In this document: piece by piece, positions 12,201 through 22,442 of the stretch
How positions within the stretch are numbered: position 1 is the stretch's first letter
How the letters are laid out: each line of letters starts with the position of its first letter
Assembly (NCBI GenBank): GCA_964019055.1
Contig: OZ025223.1
Span: forward strand, 9,369,763 to 9,433,762
DNA length: 64,000 nt
Source: Anthopleura xanthogrammica
Lineage: Eukaryota > Cnidaria > Anthozoa > Actiniaria > Actiniidae
Reading direction: 5' to 3'
Position numbers and translations under genes: made by a program
Notes under the pieces: generated by a model
Database searches by the model: none
What the model saw: only the letters and a program-made list of their open reading frames with translations
Told to the model about the DNA's origin: nothing

Positions 12201-14070
12201 CTTTTGCGTTTTGTTTATTTTAGCGATGCCAATAACCCTGATGAATCTACTGGTATGTGGTATAATCATCTTAGATAGCTTTTACTTTAAAAGGCTTATT
12301 GCCGGATTTCAAGTCGAAAGGGGCTGGGTACGAGTCCCTAAATTGTGACGATGACAACACAAAACTCACATAGCCAAAGAGAACACATCGAGCTATACAA
12401 AATTCCGAAGTTTGGTGTTAATCGGATCACTATTGATGAATTTACAGCCATTCAAAAAATGCTAGAATTTACAAAGAATTGTATGGTGTCCGGACACTAT
12501 GTCTCTACTACTCTCCGAGTGAGTTTTGTGTTGTCATCCTCACAATTTAGGAACTCGTACCCAGCCCCTTTCGACTTGAAATCCGGCAATGGATGCAATA
12601 TAGTTATGATGAAAAGAAATATCGGAAGGAATGAAGAAGCGGGAAGATGGAAAGAAAAATATTGCAGCGAGAAAAATGAAAAATAACCTATAAAGGATGA
12701 AAGAAAGAAAAATAAATAAAAGGGAGCTAGTAAAGAAGATGGAAAGAATGGATCGAGGGAAGTTTGATTATAAAATAGAAGGAAAGAATGAAGGAAAAAT
12801 GAAAGGAGTAAGAGAGGGGGAGAAGGAAGGATCGGAGAGAGAGAGGGGCAGGGAGGGAAGGAGCGTGTAAGAAAAGTAAAAAAAATAAAAGTAACTTCTC
12901 AAAGTATCCATCTCCATTATTCTTATTTTTCAGGTTGGTCTGGCTGTAGGAGATATTGAGGTGGTGAGGAGAAATGCTGAACTCAAACGACTAGCGAGAC
13001 AAGTGGAATTTGTATTTCAGATCGAAGAAAATTATCCGAAGTTCATTACTCGTATGATCTACAAGCCAAAAATATTGGTCCAACCAAATAGAAAGACTTT
13101 CAGAAAGAGGTATGAGATCCATCCATCCATCCATCCATCCATCCATCCATCCATCCATCCATCCATCCATCCATCCATCCATCCATCCATCCATCCATCC
13201 ATCCATCCATCCATCCATCCATCCATCCATCCATCCATCCATCCATCCATCCATCCATCCATCCATCCATCCATCCATCCATCCATCCATCCATCCATCC
13301 ATCCATCCATCCATCCATCCATCCATCCATCCATCCATCCATCCATCCATCCATCCATCCATCCATCCATCCATCCATCCATCCATCCATCCATCCATCC
13401 ATCCATCCATCCATCCATCCATCCATCCATCCATCCATCCATCCATCCATCCATCCATCCATCCATCCATCCATCCATCCATCCATCCATCCATCCATCC
13501 ATCCATCCATCCATCCATCCATCCATCCATCCATCCATCCATCCATCCATCCATCCATCCATCCATCCATCCATCCATCCATCCATTCACAAATCCCATC
13601 CGTCCCAACTTATCTCATCTTATCCATCTATTCACAAATCCCATCACATTGATCCATCCATCCATCCATCCATCTATTCACAAATCCCATCCATCCCAAC
13701 TTATCTCATCCCATCCATCTATTCACAAATCCCATCACATCCATCCATCCATCCATCCATTTTCCCATCCATCCGTTTGTCGTCCATTCGTTTTTAAAGC
13801 GTTAACATTTCTTTTAGATTGGAAAACATGGGAAAATTATTTGTCTCCACCTTAAAAACCATCGCGGAAGAAGACCTGCCTCAAGAAGAAAAGCTTGTCA
13901 ACACGACCTCAAATGACTTCGCTTTGAAACTAGAGAAAAACAGACGACAGATCAAAGCTCTCGTTGCTGCGATAGAAAGCCAGAATACGCTATTAACTGC
14001 AGTAGCCAACAGGATTGACCCCAGCTTGATATCAGGAACACATGATGAGGATCTGAAGTTGGATATCTAA
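1855..14070 (+). CDS. TRPA1-like: TRPA1-like ankyrin-repeat cation channel, complete, 11 exons
   Basis: Exons: 1855-2267, 6387-6742, 7482-7758, 8182-8518, 8959-9152, 9755-10084, 10255-10828, 11226-11537, 12055-12252, 12934-13109, 13818-14070. All phases agree and the sum is 3420 nt (1139 residues plus stop), close to the 1119 of human TRPA1. Residues about 95-635 form some 14-16 ankyrin repeats (TPLH...A..G motifs). A pre-S1 linker carries the family pattern [14 protein letters not shown]1 lies near 742-763, S2 near 797-816; S3-S5 are in exon 8, the pore and S6 in exon 9. GLAVGDIE follows S6, and a coiled coil ([20 protein letters not shown]) ends the protein. The start is the first ATG of the open frame; a second ATG is adjacent. 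Exon 2 could instead end at 6703 (same phase) but GTAAAT at 6743 is the better donor. Known role: plasma-membrane calcium-permeable sensor channel. Confidence 0.93.
2881..4618. mobile_element. 1.74-kb non-autonomous element with long inverted repeats and TTAA ends
   Basis: The left arm, from 2881 to about 3134, is repeated inverted at about 4374-4618. Weaker similarity continues inward to about 3180 and 4328. Both ends read TTAA, then GAGCGACT (left) and its complement (right). TTAA is the target duplication of piggyBac-type transposases. There is no transposase ORF; the interior holds direct repeats (3270-3365 with 3450-3555), a nested palindrome and a triple 'tttgcactggtgtttca' repeat. It sits in TRPA intron 1. 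Confidence 0.75.
3568..3735. mobile_element. nested palindromic element
   Basis: The arms read as complements: 'tttggaataaatttgcac' near 3592 and its inverse near 3690. The loop holds 'cgatagggcgagtg'. Word use (GCACGAG, TTTGAGC) resembles the palindrome at 54741-54900. It lies inside the larger inverted-repeat element. Confidence 0.6.
5031..6179 (+). repeat. GAT/GGT trinucleotide minisatellite, about 1.15 kb
   Basis: A trinucleotide-phased array with a higher-order unit of about 30 bp (five GAT, GGT, AGT, GAT, GGT, plus GGT), with 24- and 27-bp variants. It lies in TRPA intron 1 and contains no stop in one frame of each strand. Long open frames here are by-products of the repeat. Confidence 0.95.
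6226..6288 (+). repeat. (ATT)n microsatellite
   Basis: A short ATT run with single CAT interruptions, just upstream of TRPA exon 2. Confidence 0.9.
6838..7310 (+). repeat. CAA/CAG trinucleotide array in TRPA intron 2
   Basis: AACAACAGCAG-type repeats, with ACC/GCC variants in the second half. The strand-reversed composition (TTG/CTG) forms a second large array in the Slp gene at 40337-41245. Confidence 0.92.
7780..8060. mobile_element. foldback family B copy in TRPA intron 3
   Basis: GTTGCA-rich sequence with complementary arms ('aatacgagcaacaaaat', 'tgcaacgcaacaatgttg' and their inverses). The same vocabulary recurs at 34640-35085. Overlapping ORFs on both strands follow from the palindrome. 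Confidence 0.6.
8553..8757. mobile_element. foldback family A, best palindromic copy
   Basis: The left arm (tagacctctctaccttggg, then cccatttcagaccatgtgtc) matches the inverted right arm (gacacgtggtctgaaata, then taaagaggtctatta). The centre has 'ggttgcgcatgagaagacac'. It sits in TRPA intron 4. No coding capacity. Confidence 0.75.
9435..9467 (-). ncRNA. hammerhead-ribozyme-like core motif
   Basis: On the minus strand the sequence reads CTGAAGA, then a GGCC/GGCC stem with loop, then GAAAG. This is the CUGANGA...GAAA layout of minimal hammerhead motifs described in Penelope-like retroelements. Stems I and III are short and unproven; no retroelement ORF is next to it. Confidence 0.35.
10875..10955. 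mobile_element. short palindromic element in TRPA intron 7
   Basis: Two arms of about 27 bp (agggacactttgcataaa... and its inverse ending at 10955) surround a 30-bp loop. A MITE-like foldback. Confidence 0.6.
11629..11838 (+). repeat. (TCCTTG)n hexanucleotide repeat
   Basis: About 35 nearly perfect copies in TRPA intron 8. Confidence 0.97.
11857..11940 (+). repeat. (CCCGTGT)n heptanucleotide repeat
   Basis: About 12 copies of a 7-bp unit, starting 19 bp after the hexanucleotide array. Confidence 0.97.
12055..12252 (+). CDS. TRPA1-like: TRPA pore-loop and S6 exon
   Basis: A phase-0 exon of 66 codons. It carries the turret (KTTV), the selectivity segment MTLGEIDF at about residues 947-954 (human TRPA1 has MLGDIN here) and S6 ([21 protein letters not shown]). 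The acidic Glu in the GE pair sits where TRPA1 has its pore Asp. Confidence 0.9.
12298..12590. repeat. 72-bp inverted repeat with 149-bp loop in TRPA intron 9
   Basis: Arms 12298-12369 and 12519-12590 are reverse complements with two mismatches in my alignment. Each contains 'gccggatttcaagtcgaaa'. The loop 12370-12518 is of different composition and open in the frame that starts at 12345. Confidence 0.85.
12591..12880 (+). other. polypurine tract
   Basis: About 290 bp of mostly A and G on the + strand (gaaagaaa, gggag motifs), between the inverted repeat and TRPA exon 10. No coding signal. Confidence 0.7.
13117..13790 (+). repeat. (CATC)n microsatellite, about 117 pure copies, in the last TRPA intron
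   Basis: Pure from 13117 to 13585, then degenerate with the interruption 'cccaacttatctcatc' seen twice. It fills the phase-2 intron 13110-13817, the positional equivalent of intron 224-631 of the upstream paralogue. Confidence 0.97.
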
Positions 14071-16001
14071 GAGCCAAACGACGTGGACAAGTAAGTGATG
14101 TTTTTCTTGTTGGCTTAATAATTAGCTAGTATAGCATTCAAGATCTTCTTCGATATCTCATTTTGGCTTGTGCAACAATTACAGAAAGCAATCCATGACC
14201 AGAACGCGAACAAAGTCGATGTACATGTTAAACAATTAATTTTGTCTGACTTTGACGACAAAAGCCCTCTAGAGGTCTCTGCAACGCTCGTTCAAACCCT
14301 TTTTCAAATTGTTCTTCAGTAAAGTTTTTTTTTACTACGTATATTTTAACTAAGATTTATTATAAAATAAATGATTGGATGAGGTGCGTGCTTCATGAAA
14401 ACACACAGCACGAGCGCGCACTTTCTGTTGCGTCATGCATTCGTATCCAGAACTGATAACAATAAAAAACACTTGCTGTGCTTTTCTGTGTGAAGTTGTA
14501 AAACACTTGTCAGAACACTCGAGAATAGTTGAGAAGCACTCAGCTACGCGTCCTGCTTCTCCTAATTCACCGAATCGAAATATGGCGACCAATCGTGTTC
14601 ACGTGGAAATATAAAAGTATTTTCACATGTATGAGAGGCTAGTCAGTCCCGAACAACAGTTATTTAAATTGGTCGATATATTTTGATTAGGTGTATACTT
14701 CTCGTGCTCTTCCAACCCGCGCGCGTGCTTTATAGCTGCACACAGCACACAGCATGCGCGTGCGTTTTCTATTTTTACACCCTTTCATGATAGACATAAC
14801 ATCGGCAGTATCAAGAAATTTGGCTTTGAAATATTCATACCAACCTCTTTACAAAAACCTCTATTTTATTTCAGACTTTGAGCTTCTCCGCGATTTTCCC
14901 GCCAACATCCCGAGCATGCGCAGTACGACTCTTGACCATTGTGTTTACGAAAAAGAATCGAAAAAGTTAAAGAAAAAGGTGATAAGTAAAATAATGCTTA
15001 AAAATTCAAAAAGTAAAAAAAATAATATATATAATTTAAAAAAAACATAATTACTAAACATAAATCTTTATATTAAGGTTTTTATTTCAGCATGTTGTAT
15101 AATATCATGTATATAATGTTATTTTTAAAGTTAAAATTTAATACGTTTAATAAGTTTTCTTAAATAAAATTTCTATCTAATCTATATAGGTAAAAAATTA
15201 GCATAAAAAAACAAAAAGATTATTAAAACAATTTTTTCCATACTACATGTTGCAAGATAAAAGATGTATTTCCTAAAAGCGGTTTAAAATATGGTGGCAG
15301 TCATCACGTGATCTTCAACGCTTGTCTCCCATAGCAACAGAATCCAGAACTTTATATACGACTTATCATGTACTTTTTTGCACAGCTCGAATACTAGTAA
15401 GCTTCGCTTAACACCAAGGCTTCTTGATTACTCACTACTAAGCACATTTTTGGTCATAATATTGACGGATGCGTAGGAGTTAGGCAGAATGAGTTTACTT
15501 AATCGATGTCCAATGATCCTTCGATGAAAACTAGCTGAATAACTTGTTGTAGCATGAGTTAGTCTTTCTCGTTGAGTTTTAACTTTTTATATAAATGCAG
15601 TATTGCTATAAGTATTAAAAACCAAAAGATAGGCGGCCATGGCTTGGAAGATGTATGCTCAAAGTTCAGTTTCTTGTTTTAACACATAAACAGAAAAAAC
15701 TCGGCTAGTTAGCTTTCGATCTCGGCCAACAGGAATCACTTAACAAATAGGAAAACTCTTTCTGCCATGCCAACACCAACAGAAAAATTTTTCGATCCAA
15801 AAAGATTCATCTAACAAATAAGAATTCGCTTTTGCACATTGTATAAGTCATTAAAACCAAAGTATCAACCATCACACGCACAATCAGATATATGTACCAA
15901 TATTATTAAAGCCAGGAAAGCCAGGAGCTCTTAGCTTCCAAAGATATTCTTCTACTGATTTAACAAGCTTGTCTATGCTTTTTTTCTACATTTTGTTCGA
16001 C
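14071..16001. other. spacer between TRPA and the small minus-strand ORF
   Basis: Contains the TRPA 3' flank, then AT-rich sequence with low-complexity A/T runs (14980-15250). Words such as 'agcacgagcgcgcac' near 14400 hint at decayed palindromic repeats. No coding exon seen. Confidence 0.55.
14366..14371 (+). promoter_or_regulatory. candidate polyadenylation signal AATAAA for the complete TRPA gene
   Basis: Lies 296 bp after the stop codon. The sequence 'gacaag|taagtg' at 14090 also looks like a donor, so a spliced 3' UTR is possible. Confidence 0.35.
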
Positions 16002-16376
16002 TCATGTTAAAATACCAAGACTTGCCAGACACGGGTCGGAATGATAGTGCCTTAAAATGGAGGTTTTGTCACAGAATGAAGTGATGGTCAGGTTGCTGTA
16101 AGATCTTCTCGTACCGAAAGCGCCAAGCGCTGCTTCCCTGTACTGCATTTCACTTCGTCTTTCTTGCTCTTCGTTCAAAGCGTATGTGACTAAAACTTCG
16201 GGTGTTAGAAGGCTCATTGATGGCTTCGTTTTTGTTCTTCTTTCCTCGTTGTCAACACGACCAGCAGCAAGCTGTTGCCCGGCTTTGATTAGAGCAGCTT
16301 TTGTTTCTGTACTTGGCTCAGGAGCAGATTGTGAACGTTTAGCAGCTTCGTGTTTTGGAGTGGATTTCTCAGACAT
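16002..16376 (-). CDS. unrecognised 124-residue protein, single exon
   Basis: A complete frame from ATG (MSEKSTPKHEAAKRSQ) to TGA. It is polar, with a Lys/Ser/Pro-rich first 60 residues and a more ordered middle (SLLTPEVLVTYALNEEQERR), then a Ser/Arg segment and a hydrophobic end (CLASLGILT). No signal peptide, membrane helix or family motif that I know. Its composition is balanced and non-repetitive, unlike the many repeat-driven ORFs nearby, which is the main reason to keep it. An overlapping upstream frame in another phase (ATG at about 16482) could act as a uORF. It may instead be one exon of a longer gene or a chance ORF. Confidence 0.4.
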   Translation of the reverse strand: MSEKSTPKHEAAKRSQSAPEPSTETKAALIKAGQQLAAGRVDNEERRTKTKPSMSLLTPEVLVTYALNEEQERRSEMQYREAALGAFGTRRSYSNLTITSFCDKTSILRHYHSDPCLASLGILT

Positions 16377-19101
16377 GATTTCGCTTGCTTCAGAAGCTCT
16401 TGCTTTTGAAATTTTGCAAAGCCATGACTTCTGGAACTCTTTAATACATAGATAGTTTGCGCGACCGTTGCTTTCGACATGGTTAGCCTTCGAGGTTTTA
16501 TCTTATATAAGACGCAAGCCATCAGAGTCTTTTCTTTCCCATTTCCGAGCAGATGGCACAAGAGTGCTCGGCTGATGACGAAGTTCTGACGACAATCTTC
16601 CGACGTAATACGACCAAATCCGAAGAGATTGATCGAAAATGAATGGCCAGTGAATGTTATATCTACGTAATAATCTAATGTTCCGGCCTGAAGATCTCGG
16701 AAAACTCACGGAAATTGTTCGGGCTCTCGGCCCCTGATTGACTTTGCTTTCGGCATTCTTCGTCATAACTGAGCATAAACATTTCCTGACGTCGTTTGGT
16801 CTCGCTGACAAATTGCTAATTTTTAAAAGAAATTACTGAGCTTGGAATATTGTGAATGAGTAAGACTGAGGAATCCGATTTGCCTTGGGGAAAACCGACG
16901 ATATTCCAGCTAGAAGCGAAGAAAATATCATATTGTTCTTGCAGTAAGCCACTCCTCTCATCTCTGCGACCTCTAAATCAATATCAAAATTTTAAACAAA
17001 AACAATTCCTCTGTTTTTTCTAGAACCAGATTCTTTAAAAAAGTATTTAATAACTTCGCATGACAAAGATGACAAATGACTCGATGATGAATGGCACAAT
17101 ATAGTTCGACATATTTAGATGTTAGAGGATACTTAGTGGACAGCGCTCTAATTTATTGCCATTTATTCGTTTAGTTTTGAAATTTAAGCAGCATGAAAAA
17201 GCCTCGTTCTTTCCACTAAAATCTACGATTCTACGATATGAAATATGGTTAAGAATTAGGCCTATCTTCGATTAAAGAACACCTTCTAGACGTAACATAA
17301 AAATGCGCTATGAGTCTCTCTCTCCTTCTTTTTCTCTGTCTCTCCTTCTAAGTTCTCTCAAAGTATACATTTTCTTCACATAATCAAACAATCAAACTCA
17401 ATTCTACTGAGTTAGGTCTACACAAAAGCGTAGTCGATCAAAAACAAGCCAACTAGGAACTCGCGCGTTTTTTTTTTATCTAAAAATACCGCGCGAAAAC
17501 GCTGGAAGAGTTGAACGATGTTTTGACTTCATCAATAGCAGAAATCCTTCGTTATTGACCCGGCCACAGCCCAGTTTCATAGAATCAATACTTTTCTATG
17601 AGCCTTGGAAAATAAAAATAAGAATGATTCTCTTGAAACTTAGAGTGTTTTTCCTGCATTAGTTTTAATAGCAACAGCTAAAGCGATAAGAACAGGAGCG
17701 TCACTGCCTGATTAGTATAAAAAATCTTAAGTGGTTTGACAGCCTTTTCTAACACCCCCGCACATCCACGATGAATAATTTTTGTCTTCAAATCATTCAC
17801 ATTATATATTAGTTCACATAGAAACTTTAAGAGTTGTTTTTCTCTTTTTTCTATCGACGAGAAATCTTTCCAGGTTGATTAAGATTGACTATTTCTAAAC
17901 GAAATCCAAAAGCCTTCTGAGAAGAAATCGTAAGCTTTCTCAAGGAGTTGAATGTGCAAGCCAATATTTATAATTCTACATATTCGGTTCCTCTACTTCG
18001 GCAAAAACACTGCCTATCACGCTAATGTTGATCTAGAAACCAGACATCGGAATACGACTGAATTTTAAGTCAAAAACATTTCAATCTCCTTGATCCTGTC
18101 ATGTTCAAGCATAATGGCGTAAATGGCACAGTCTTAATTATTCAAAAATAGAAAAATAGCTAGGAAAAACATTTGCCAATTATGAATTAGTTTAAGTGAT
18201 TGAATAATAACTAATGAATTAAATTCGCGATAGGTTTTTTGCTAGTCGCAGCTTGAAACGCCATTTTTATAATTTGTCCTAAAGCCGTGACGTTATACAC
18301 TTTTCATTTCCTAATAAGGAGCGCTCGAGTAAATCGAACAGCGATAAAACACGTCTGCATCAGATAACCCTGAATACTGACTTGTTCTTTGACGTTTAAC
18401 CTATTAAAAAAAAAAGAAGCTGACTTCCCTATAGTAAAATACGTCTGCCATTTTGATGATTTTATTTTCACAGTTCAGCATGCCGCTTCGATGTCAATGG
18501 CGCTCTAATGAATGGAAGTATACACCTAGAAAAACAAAAACACCTCAGCAAAAAATCCAAAATATTCCGTTTTCTTTTCAAATATTTTCCTTCTTTCAAG
18601 TGCGTCACGAGCGATCCGTGTAAACAAACCTTTATTATAATTTCTTTTCCTTTGGTGAATATTTTTTAATCGAAGAGTTTTGAATTATAGTGTTTTTCCC
18701 GAGCGCAATTATCATGATCAAAGGAATGGTTTTTTCCCCAAACGTTTCTCGGCTTGACTGAAAAAACACATTTAATTCAACATTTCTAGAAAACAACGAC
18801 AAACGTCCGCTTCGTTCTTCGTAAACAAAGTTGTTGAGGTAAGTGTGTATGTTTGTTGCTTCTCAATTAATTTAAAAACAATATAAACAAACCGCAAAAG
18901 AATAAACTGCGGTGAGTACCAAGTGCTACTATAGACATCACCGACAATTTTCAGTTTTGACCCAACGTTATGTTATACCATGGATCTTGAATATATATCC
19001 ATGGTTATAGGACTTTATAGGTATATAATTTTCATGACCAAATATTTTTGAAATAACAGATCTGGAAAGATGGGGAAAAATTAAACATTTTTTTATTGAC
19101 C

Positions 19102-19250
19102 TCTGAAACAACCTCTGGGCTGATCTAAGTCAGGGCATGGCTAACTCACAGAATGAACCCTGAAACAACCTCTGGGCTGATCTAAGTCAGGGCATGGCTA
19201 ACTCACAGATTGAACCCTGAAACAACCTCTGGGCTGATCTAAGTCAGGGC
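19102..19250 (-). repeat. 57-bp satellite, about 2.6 copies (reverse orientation)
   Basis: The unit contains 'ctgatctaagtcagggc' and 'ggctaactcacag'. The same unit lies in opposite orientation at 50913-51260 and once at 54009-54075. Confidence 0.9.
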
Positions 19251-19986
19251 GAGGGAAGGGAAACTGGTGAGCCTGGAGAACTAACCTCGAATCAAGGGAG
19301 ATATTCATCAGTTTTGATATTAGTTTTTATAAATGAGGTAAATGTTATAGACAGAATGTATTGCAGGAGACGATCCAGGAATTTTTGACAGGGGTCCAAA
19401 CGTATACCAAGCAAAGAAAAAAAAAGCTTTACTTATATGTCTTGCTCTCTTCAGCGACGACTCACTCATTGCCGTAGGTCAAGAATAAACGACTTGAAGC
19501 CTATGAACTGGATCATCGACGAATCTTTCCCCGTCAAGAAACAAGTTCGTTGAGAACAAGCGTTTCTTCCGTGGTAAGTCCGCTACTACCAAAGCTAGAC
19601 TTGCTTCAAGTCTAACTCTCTGATGAGACTAACAGAGTTTCGAGCGAAGCAAGTGAAAGAAAAACCGAACGTCTAAGTCGCGAGAGGTCAACTTGTTCCT
19701 CTTGCAAGATTTTCATTTACGTTTTGCGCCAATAATGGCGTGTATTTCTGTTGCGCGCCCTTAATTTTTGTACGTTGATGGGGAGCGCGAGCATAATTCA
19801 GCGAACCGTTCAGTGCGGTCGCTAAAATGGGCAGGAAACCACAATTTGGAAAAGTCCTTTATCAAGCGCGTGTGGTCCTGGTTGGGCTGCCTGTGCGTCA
19901 TTCAGCGCTCGTTAACTAATACGGAAACGAAGGACTTTGAGAGAGTCTACTACCAAAGCAAGAAATCCGTAGTTAACGTTTAATCC

Positions 19987-20061
19987 CCAGCCTGAGAAAA
20001 CAGACGTCCTTTCGCGGGGGGACGAGGCCTAGGAGCAAAGGACGTTTGTTTTCTAAGGCTA
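19987..20061. mobile_element. family C hairpin element with 8-bp target duplication
   Basis: Arms of the type 'cagcctgagaaaacagacgt' and its inverse, with the loop rich in C/G. It is flanked by tttaatcc at 19979-19986 and 20062-20069. An 8-bp duplication fits a hAT-type transposase. A sister copy is at 39325-39386. Confidence 0.7.
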
Positions 20062-21160
20062 TTTAATCCCCAGTGACTGCGAGCACTTGTTTCGTCTTCT
20101 CTATTGTATTATGCTATTCATGTCGGTCCTACTACATTCTTGTTTCAGAATTAAAGGCAAACTTGGTGAGCTCTTCAGAGAACAAAAACAGCGCAAGGGA
20201 GTGGTGGATGGGGATAAAGAAACCCAAGGAGAACAACCGCAGGTCAGGGGAGGAAACACAGCAAGACAGTACTAACATATTAGAAAAGCAGTGGATCAAC
20301 GTTCGACCTTTGCAGGTTTGAATCGAAGTGATTATATAATTGACTTCTCATACATGCGTACTGGTGAAGCTACTGCGAATACCTTTGAATACTCCACTAC
20401 TGTTTCAACATCTCTCTAATCCGTGTAGCTTCAGCTTTGGATACTCTTAAAACAGAGCACTGATGGAGAGAGGGGGTAAAGTGCGCACCGTCGGCTTCCT
20501 GGTATACCAGCCACGTAGCTGAAGGAATTATCGAAGTTAAATAGTTACTTTACATATGTCTTTTTACTCTTTCAAACGTAGCAATGAGGAAGAGAAGGGG
20601 CGTGGTAATTTAGATGCTCGCCATCGGCTTCTATAGAATCATAAAACTGCTTTTACAAACTTAAATTCTTTTATTCATTTTCAATAAGTGATAATTCTAA
20701 GGTTTTGTTTTATCTTTTCCTGATACCTAAAAATGAAGCAAACTATTGCAAGCCTGGTAAGTGCATTATTCACAGCTGACGCTTGATTGAGCCTTAAATA
20801 CTCTGGCACAGGTACCGCGGAGAAGGAGGGGTAGTTGGGGTTATAGCCCTATCTCTTTTTCACCCTGTATGGTACATTATTTCACACGGATGAATTAAAT
20901 GGCACTGAAACTCAAATTTTACCTGCCATTTTTAGGGGGTTCTCCGCAGTCCTGTGATATTTCAAATTGAAAAATCCTATCTGGCAGAAGATTAGGTTAA
21001 CATAAACAAGTATAAATTCACTGCTCCTGCGCTTATAACTGTGACTTATTTCTTTTAAATATCTTGTAAAATTTAAGCAGGTTTGATTTGATTCATTTTT
21101 TTACCATCTTTTATCTTGAAGCTCTTACATTCATTTGTATAAGCTTGCGTAAAGATAGCA

Positions 21161-21500
21161 TACCCAAGCTAGACCAGACACCACTATGGTTTTCTTAGGA
21201 AAAGCCAAATAAGGTGCATGCTCGTCTAGCTTGGGTACAAATACCATATAGGGTATGATAAAAAGATGTTCTTACCCAAGCTAGAGTATGAAAGAGCTAT
21301 GCTTATCTTAGGAAAATTATTGAAGGTGCATTCTGGTATAGCTTGGGTCCAAATACAAAATATGTGGTAAGATGGACAGATGACCACACCCAAGCTATAA
21401 CAGGAAACACTATGCTTATCTTAGGAAAAGTAGGTAATGTTGCATTCTGGTCTAGCTTAGGTAAGATGGACTGACACTCTTCTCAAGATAGACCAGGACA
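21161..21500 (+). repeat. tandem array of 112-114-bp units with inverted ends
   Basis: Three units plus a degenerate fourth. Each starts 'cccaagctag' or similar and ends with its complement 'tagcttggg', with 'cttatcttaggaaaa' in the middle. Each unit could fold into its own hairpin. Confidence 0.8.
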
Positions 21501-21508
21501 AACTATGG

Positions 21509-22135
21509 TTAAGGGGGGACTTACCTATTCACCACTCATGGTTGCTAGGGAAAGGATTTAAATCTCTAAGAGGTTTTTCTTATGTTTTAACTTGATACAT
21601 AAAACCAATTTGTGAAATGGGTTGTTTTCTAATATGTGTGATGACGTCACCACTCTTACGTAATTTATGACGTCATATTTCATAAAAAATTAAAAAACAA
21701 GCGTGCATTTGGTGGGTTTGACCCAGAAATAAGCGAAATCATAGCTGACATGAATTGGAACAAAGTTAAGCATTATTTTTGAAAACGGTGAAAAGGCCAG
21801 GTTACCAAGTCATGTTGAAAATTTTGAATCTAAATATTTTCCCACTCGCTTAACGTAGAGTAAAACCCATGCTTAACTTTGTTCCTATTCATGTTGGCTA
21901 TAATTTTGCTTATTTTGGGGTCAAAACGATTAAATGCACGCTTGTTTTTTAACTTCGTATGAAATATGACGTCATAAATTACGTAATAGTGATGACGTCA
22001 TCACACATATCAGAAAACGATCCATTTCACAAATTGATTTTAATCATGAGCTTAAAACATAAGAAAAACCTCTTAGAGATTTTTAAATCCTTTCCCTAGC
22101 AACCGTGAATGGTGAATAGGTAAGTCCCCCCTTAA
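21509..22135. mobile_element. 627-bp foldback element with TTAA ends
   Basis: Ends read TTAAGGGGGGACTTACC (left) and its complement (right); the TTAA copies are at 21509-21512 and 22132-22135. Arms of roughly 250-290 bp are inverted copies with small indels and contain 'tgacgtcatatttcat'. No ORF. The TTAA target suggests mobilisation by a piggyBac-like enzyme. Confidence 0.75.
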
Positions 22136-22442
22136 CTTCCATGTATAAGAAATAAGCTATTTTTGATCATCCTCACATTATTCTAGACATCATCAAACAC
22201 ACAAATACCTCATCTGCTTCATAACTCTTTTAAATATTATAAATCTTATGCCCACCCAACCATTCCCATCCTAACCTTAAACTTAATGCTAATCACGTCC
22301 TTTTTGCTATGTCTTCTCTTGTAGGCTCAAGGAGTTCTAGACGTTTTTAGACTGACATGGAAAGAGCACAGGAGGTAGCTCAAAACATTAATGAAAATTA
22401 GTGAAAATTAAAGGAAAAAGTCAGATATTTGGTAGGCAGGAG

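Larger units (their letters stand above)
16377..22442. other. 6-kb repeat-rich spacer
   Basis: No coding exon could be supported. It holds a 57-bp satellite (19102-19250), a short hairpin with target duplication (19987-20061), a 112-114-bp tandem array (21161-21500) and a 627-bp inverted-repeat element (21509-22135). The rest is AT-rich unique-looking sequence. An ORF at 19768-19983 has no recognisable family. Confidence 0.6.

Noticed and set aside
12991..13855. Repeating WMDG and HPSI ORFs
   Set aside because: Frames of the CATC microsatellite. The only real coding sequence here is exon 10 (to 13109) and exon 11 (from 13818).
19600..19660. Second hammerhead (ctctgatgagactaacagag) or C/D snoRNA
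   Set aside because: CTGATGAG is present, but the GAAA half is missing at the right distance and no proper D box or terminal stem was found.
19768..19983. 71-residue ORF between spacer repeats
   Set aside because: The apparent start is not ATG in a clear context, there is no family motif, and it runs into a hairpin element. Left uncalled.
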